The position numbers and the translations under genes were made by a program. A stretch of DNA of 64,000 bases from Rhodocollybia butyracea (lineage: Eukaryota; Basidiomycota; Agaricomycetes; Agaricales; Omphalotaceae): assembly GCA_015501585.1 (NCBI GenBank), contig JADNRY010000010.1, positions 372,001-436,000 on the forward strand, in the 5' to 3' direction. Of this stretch, positions 62,902-64,000 are shown one piece after another (within the stretch, counting starts at the first letter, position 1; each line of letters opens with the position of its first letter). The notes beneath the pieces were generated by a model, which was not told the origin of the DNA, made no database searches, and saw only the letters and a program-made list of their open reading frames with translations.

Positions 62902-64000
62902 ATGTACGCCATCTCCATTGTCACTGTGGCTGTTGCCCTTCTTTCTTCTGTTGCCACTGGCTTTGTAGTCGCGCCAAGAGACACTCCTTCGACCTATGCA
63001 ACCGGTTACTTGGAAGATTATTCCCAATATCACACTCGGTATATAGCTTTGGGCTGCTCACACAAGCACCACTCGAATTTCTTCAAAACCTGCTGTCATC
63101 CTATGCTTGTAAGTATCTTGGATTTTGTATACTTTTTAATCAACTTAACGCGCTATAAAGGCGAATGAAACTCTTGCGGAAGCTCGTCCGTCCTACTGCG
63201 TTCCCTCGAGTGCTGCTTCCGCTTCTGCGCTACTTGTCGAGCCAACATCTACAGTGACCACTCCTGTTGACCCCGACGACGATGGCGAGAATCACTGTAA
63301 CGCGAAGCCTGCTACCTCCTCTTCGGCGCCCACTTCCTCTGATGCCGCGAGTGTTTCTCCGACGCCATCACCTTCCGATTCCTCGACCGAGGCTGCTCCC
63401 ACTACATCCTCCTTCGTCCCCGTGAATGTTGCCCCTTCACCTTCCGTTTCCTCGTCCCACAAGAAGACTGCCTCTTCAACCGAAGAGGCCCCCACTCCCA
63501 CGTCTTCTGCTGCTCAGGCCGCACCTACCGGCGACAGTTCCTCCCAGTCCTTTACCGGTGGAGTGTAAGCTCTTATTTTTAGTTTCAGCCTTGCAATTGG
63601 TTACTAATCCCGCACTAAATTACAGCGGCACGTTCTTTTACCAGAACGGTGTAGCTGGTGCCTGCGGTAATGTACGTTACTGGTCGTACCTTTCTTTGAC
63701 ATGAGGTTGATATTTTGTCAGGTTAACCCAGACTCTGCTTTGATTGTCGCGCTCCGTAAGTAGCTCCATCTGATCTCGGCTCACGAACAAACAGTAACCT
63801 CTTGCTACGCGTTTCAGAGACAACACGTTACGATAACGGCGCCAATTGTGGAAAAACCGTTTCAATCACTGCCCAAGGAAAGGTGAGTCATGCCGAAGTC
63901 TCTGCTTGATGTTTGATTCATCATCAACATGGTTCCAGACTATCCAGGCCACTGTCGCAGACGAGTGCCCTACCTGCGACAATGAAAATTGCCTTGATAT
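62902..64000 (+). CDS. Secreted RlpA-like double-psi beta-barrel protein (runs off right edge)
   Basis: Signal peptide MYAISIVTVAVALLSSVATG, then a Cys-containing N-terminal part (CSHKHHSNFFKTCCHP) in exon 1 (62902-63108). Exon 2 (from 63161) gives ETLAEARPSYCVPSSAA and a long Ser/Thr/Pro/Ala linker (63,240-63,560). Then, over three more short introns, comes a DPBB domain: GTFFYQNGVAGACGNV, NPDSALIVAL, YDNGANCGKTVSITAQGK and TIQATVADECPTCDNENCLD. The paired Cys pattern matches fungal expansin-like/RlpA-like secreted proteins, which act on or bind cell walls. The last part of the domain and the stop are beyond 64000. The catalytic Asp of the barrel lies in VADECPTC. Confidence 0.88.

Overview
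The window is nuclear DNA of a basidiomycete fungus, most likely an Agaricomycete. Genes are dense and almost all are broken by short (about 50-nt) introns with clear branch points. The gene set is eukaryotic (Mediator, SAGA, Spt6, SRP54, poly(A)-binding protein, listerin), and the retroelement debris matches agaricomycete LINEs. There is no bacterial operon, CRISPR array, rRNA or convincing tRNA.

Layout. 1-9.7 kb is a minus-strand run: mitochondrial NAD(P) transhydrogenase (cut by the left edge), a DHDPS-family aldolase, tRNA pseudouridine synthase Pus4 and Mediator Med16. 9.7-21.1 kb: a PAC3-like proteasome chaperone, Nce101, the NatB subunit Naa25 and the ribosome quality-control ligase listerin. 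21.1-31.6 kb is the only accessory region. Two nearly identical, apparently intact SGNH/GDSL esterase genes lie about 8 kb apart in a 2-kb direct duplication. Between them are a 60-bp minisatellite interrupted by a decayed LINE, two families of exact short repeats, and a gene for a small cysteine-rich secreted protein. 31.6-44.4 kb: Rlp24, a Rib2-type deaminase, Spt6, a small membrane protein, SRP54 and Spt8. 44.4-64 kb: a SAM methyltransferase, thymidylate kinase, a PXA-domain protein, a mucin-like single-pass membrane protein, an Mrs2-type Mg2+ channel, a short-chain dehydrogenase, Pab1, a second single-pass surface protein, SCAMP, and a secreted double-psi beta-barrel protein cut by the right edge.

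The housekeeping genes are independent units, not a pathway cluster. They do share themes: transcription and chromatin (Med16, Spt6, Spt8), translation and protein quality control (Rlp24, SRP54, Pab1, Pus4, Naa25, listerin, the PAC3-like chaperone) and mitochondria (transhydrogenase, Mrs2, possibly Pus4). Several divergent pairs have extremely short shared promoters (57 bp for SRP54/SPT8, 78 bp for MED16/PAC3-like).

I found no clearly new multi-gene system. The most interesting parts are the duplicated esterase locus around the repeat island, the repeat-flanked miniature element, the small secreted protein, and several gene-structure oddities: a GC-AG intron, a stop codon split by an intron, a possible dual start, and an apparent frameshift. 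All exon boundaries were worked out by eye and no search was run; family names rest on recognised motifs.
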